Below are positions 61,409-64,000 of a stretch of DNA of 64,000 nucleotides, in pieces; the stretch's first letter is position 1, and every line of letters begins with the position of its first letter. The translations under genes were made by a program, and so were the position numbers. The stretch is taken from NCBI GenBank assembly GCA_963724735.1, contig CAVRVX010000027.1, forward strand, positions 1 to 64,000. Direction: 5' to 3'. The DNA comes from Rhodoplanes sp963724735 (GTDB lineage Bacteria > Pseudomonadota > Alphaproteobacteria > Rhizobiales > Xanthobacteraceae). The notes below the pieces were generated by a model, which had not been told where the DNA came from, made no database searches, and was given only the letters and a program-made list of their open reading frames with translations.

Positions 61409-64000
61409 TTAAGAACACCCCGTGGTGCCTCCACACGTATCGCACTTTAGGCAGGTGCCGTTGCGCACCAAGGTGAAGTTGCCGCATTCGCCGCAGGCTT
61501 CGCCTTCATAGCCTTTGGCTTTGGCTTCGGCGCGCATTTCGGCGGCGTGGGCTTTTGCTTCGGCGCGCGCCTCGCTGCGCGATATTGCGAGATGGTGCGC
61601 TTCGAGTTGCTCGGTCGGCGAAAGCTTTTGTTCAAGTTCGGCCTTGAGGGCGGCAACTTCTTCAATGGTGTCGCCCGCGCGGAGCGAAGTGATTTTGCCG
61701 CTCACCCCACCCCGGCCGCCTTCGGCGGCCGACGCTCCCCCTCCAGGGAGGGTAAAGAAGTCCACGCGTCTCGATCCCACGCGTCTCGCCCCCCTCGCGC
61801 TCGCCGCCGCCGGCGATCACGCCGAGCCGGTCGGTGCGCGAGCGGGTGAGCCCGCGCGAGACATATTTGGAGGCGGGGCGGCCGTCGGGCGGCAGCTTGC
61901 CTTCCGCCACGCCCTTGCCGAGCGCATCGAAGGTGGCGGCCACCACCGTCGGGTCGACATGGGCGAGGTCGAAGCGGTCGAGATAGGAAACCGCCAGCTC
62001 GCGGAAGACATAGTCGAGGATCGAGGTTGCGTATTTGATCGAGTCATTGCCCTGCACGGGGCCCGACGGCTCGAAGCGGGTGAAGGTGAAGGCGTCGACA
62101 TATTCGTCGAGCGGCACGCCATATTGCAGGCCGAGCGACACCGCGATGGCGAAATTGTTCAACAGCGAGCGCAGCGCCGCGCCCTCCTTGTGCATGTCGA
62201 TGAAGATTTCGCCCAGGCGGCCGTCGTCATATTCGCCGGTGCGGAGATAGACCTTGTGCCCGCCCACCACGGCCTTCTGGGTGTAGCCCTTGCGCCGGTC
62301 GGGCATGCGCTCGCGCTCGCGCATGACGACGATGCGCTCGACCACCTTCTCCACCACCTTCTCGGCGAGAGCGGCGGCGCGTCCGGCCGCCGGCTTCTCG
62401 ACAAAGGCCTCGATGGCGTCCTCGTCCTCGTCCTCGTCGGCGATGAGCTGGCTCTGCAGCGGCTGCGACAGCTTCGAGCCATCGCGATAGAGCGCATTCG
62501 CCTTCAGCCCGAGCTTCCACGAGAGCAGATAGGCCTGCTTGCAGTCCTCGACGGTCGCCTCGTTCGGCATGTTGACGGTTTTCGAGATCGCGCCCGAGAC
62601 GAAGGGCTGCGCCGCCGCCATCATGCGGATGTGGCTCTCGACCGAAAGGAAGCGCTTGCCGTTGCGCCCGCACGGATTGGCGCAGTCGAACACCGCGTAG
62701 TGCTCAGGCCGCAGATGCGGCGCGCCCTCGACCGTCATCGCCCCGCACACATGCACGTTCGCCGCCTCGATCTCGCGCCGCGAGAAGCCGAGCGCCGCCA
62801 GCATGTCGAAGGCGGGCCGCGCGAGGTCCTCAGGCGAAAGCCCCAGCGCCTCGGTGCAGAACGCCTCGCCCAGCGTCCATTTGTTGAAGGCGAAGCGGAT
62901 GTCGAAGGCGGTCGGCAGCGCCTTTTCCAGCCGCTCGATCGCCTCGGGCGTGAAGCCCTTGGCTTTCAGCTCGGCGTGATTGATGCCCGGCGCGCCCGCG
63001 AGGGTGCCGTGACCGACCGCGTAGGTCTCGATGTCGGCGATCTCGCGCTCCGAATAGCCGAGCACGCGCAGCGCCTCCGGCACCGCGCGGTTGATGATCT
63101 TGAAATAGCCGCCGCCGGCGAGCTTCTTGAACTTCACCAGCGCGAAGTCGGGCTCGATGCCGGTGGTGTCGCAGTCCATCACGAGGCCGATCGTGCCGGT
63201 GGGCGCGATCACGGTCGCCTGCGCATTGCGATAGCCGTGCTGCTCGCCGAGCGCGAGGGCGCGGTCCCAGGCGAGCGTCGCATGCTCGATCAGGCGCCGG
63301 TCGGGACAGGCGGCGTGGTCGAGCCGCACCGGCGGGGTCGCGAGCGCCTCGTAGCCCGTCTTCTCGCCATAGGCCGCGCGGCGGTGATTGCGGATCACGC
63401 GCAGCATCGGCTCGCGGTTCTTCTTGTAACCGGGGAAGGCGCCGAGCTCAGCCGCCATCTCAGCCGAGGTCGCGTAGGCGACCCCGGTCATGATCGCGGA
63501 GAGCGCGCCGCACAGCGCGCGGCCCGCCTCAGAGTCGTAGGAAATGCCGGACGACATCAACAACCCGCCGAGATTGGCGTAGCCCAAGCCCAGTGTGCGG
63601 TACTCGTAGGAACGCTGCGCGATTTCCCTGGACGGGAACTGCGCCATCAGCACGGAGATTTCCAGCACGACGGTCCACAGCCGCACCGCGTGCTCATAGC
63701 CCGCGATGTCGAATGCGCCGGGGCTGAGTTTACCTCCCCCTGGAAGGGGGAGGTCGGTCCGCGCAGCGGACCGGGAGGAGGTGACGTCCACCCGGCTCCC
63801 CCCGATCAGGTCGGGGGTCGCCGACCCTCCCCCTGCAGGGGAGGGTGAAGGAGGAGCCTCGCGCGTCTGATGGAACGTGAGCAGGTTCAGCGAGGCGAGA
63901 TTGCACGCCGTGTCGTCGAGGAACATGTATTCCGAGCACGGGTTGGAGGCGCGGATCGGCCCCGACGCCGGGCAGGTGTGCCAGTCATTGATGGTGGCGT
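61409..64000 (-). CDS. nrdJ: B12-dependent (class II) ribonucleotide reductase, 3' part, frameshifted
   Basis: Adenosylcobalamin-dependent reductase making deoxyribonucleotides; only the C-terminal about 860 codons are in the window. From the edge it reads NDWHTCPASGPIRASNPCSEYMFLDDTACNLASLN (active-site NPCSEY block), then VIAPTGTIGLVMDCDTTG in part, and VFDCANPCGRNGKRFLSVE. Two oddities. A 53-residue low-complexity insertion (63714-63872) sits in frame between LNLLTF and FDIAGYEHA. Near 61702-61757 a palindromic element coincides with a one-base frameshift: the main frame stops at 61662, and the zinc-finger tail (GECGNFTLVRNGTCLKCDTC, ending at 61409) is in the next frame. One base fewer there would restore a full protein. 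Confidence 0.88.
61702..61757 (-). repeat. Palindromic element in the nrdJ linker, at the frameshift
   Basis: On the minus strand: a TACCCTCCCTGGAGGG hairpin, then a CGGCCGCCGAAGGCGGCCG hairpin, then GGGTGGGGTGA. It is the intergenic palindrome type common in these genomes, here inside coding sequence between the reductase core and the zinc-finger tail. The two nrdJ frames cross within or next to it. Confidence 0.75.
63714..63872 (-). repeat. Palindromic element translated in frame inside nrdJ
   Basis: 159 bp (53 codons) made mostly of palindromes: CCCTCCCCTGCAGGGGGAGGG, CGGTCCGCTGCGCGGACCG and ACCTCCCCCTTCCAGGGGGAGG, with two units arranged tail to tail. It adds Pro/Gly/Ser-rich residues (PSPSPAGGGSATPDL, TDLPLPGGGKLS) in a place where reductases of this class have only a short turn. 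No stop is introduced. Confidence 0.8.

Noticed and set aside
61515..63848. 777-aa plus-strand frame opposite nrdJ
   Set aside because: Antisense shadow of nrdJ; His/Arg/Gly-rich composition typical of reversed GC-rich coding sequence.
63714..63872. Intein or group I/II intron in nrdJ
   Set aside because: Ribonucleotide reductases often carry inteins, but this insert is only 53 codons, consists of palindromes and lacks splicing motifs (no Cys/Ser start block or HN end).

Overview
This 64 kb window is high-GC chromosomal DNA from an alphaproteobacterium. Gene content (DUF2948-hisD-UPF0262, greA-lrp-trxB, YbjN, a MidA/NDUFAF7-type methyltransferase, a B12-dependent class II ribonucleotide reductase, IcmF) and protein sequences point to Hyphomicrobiales (Rhizobiales), near Bradyrhizobium/Rhodopseudomonas-type bacteria. 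This is inferred from recalled sequences, not from a search. I saw no rRNA, tRNA or CRISPR array.

Layout. 1-4.7 kb: one outer-membrane beta-barrel gene broken by two insertion sequences, with a third IS just upstream; removing the two internal elements restores one exact reading frame of 536 codons encoding two tandem barrels. 5-41 kb: mostly conserved housekeeping genes (cysE, mutL, rsmD, rluB, tadA, purD, prs, pgeF, lgt, rplY-pth-ychF, hisD, infA, maf, yacG, carB, greA, trxB), with accessory items between them: a fluoroacetate-dehalogenase-like hydrolase, a VapBC module with a broken toxin and a perfect operator palindrome, a frameshifted LysR gene, and a strongly structured candidate small RNA before msrP. 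36.8-50.1 kb: acyl-CoA metabolism, with an acyl-CoA dehydrogenase, the fused B12-dependent mutase IcmF, and an acyl-CoA ligase plus a branched-chain-amino-acid-type ABC transporter (livG-H-M-K-F order). Its LivG carries an extra N-terminal domain. 52-55.5 kb: GlgM and GlgE, the maltose-1-phosphate route to alpha-glucan.

56.6-64 kb is a dynamic region. It holds tandem 112-bp palindromic repeats, an IS66-family element with an 8-bp target duplication, a more AT-rich decayed membrane-protein gene, and then the 3' end of nrdJ (minus strand). Downstream of the nrdJ stop lie two degenerate extra copies of the nrdJ 3' zinc-finger tail. Remnants of toxin-antitoxin-type modules sit between the tails: a decayed ParDE pair, then a decayed DUF4160 gene with an intact DUF2442 gene. 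The order nrdJ tail / TA / tail / TA / tail looks like repeated cassette insertion at one gene end. nrdJ itself is also invaded at two internal points by palindromic elements normally found between genes; one is translated in frame and the other lies at a frameshift.

Several genes carry single-base frameshifts (three transposase-related, lysR, vapC, nrdJ, relics). Some lie in homopolymers, so part of the decay could be sequence error and should be checked against raw reads.
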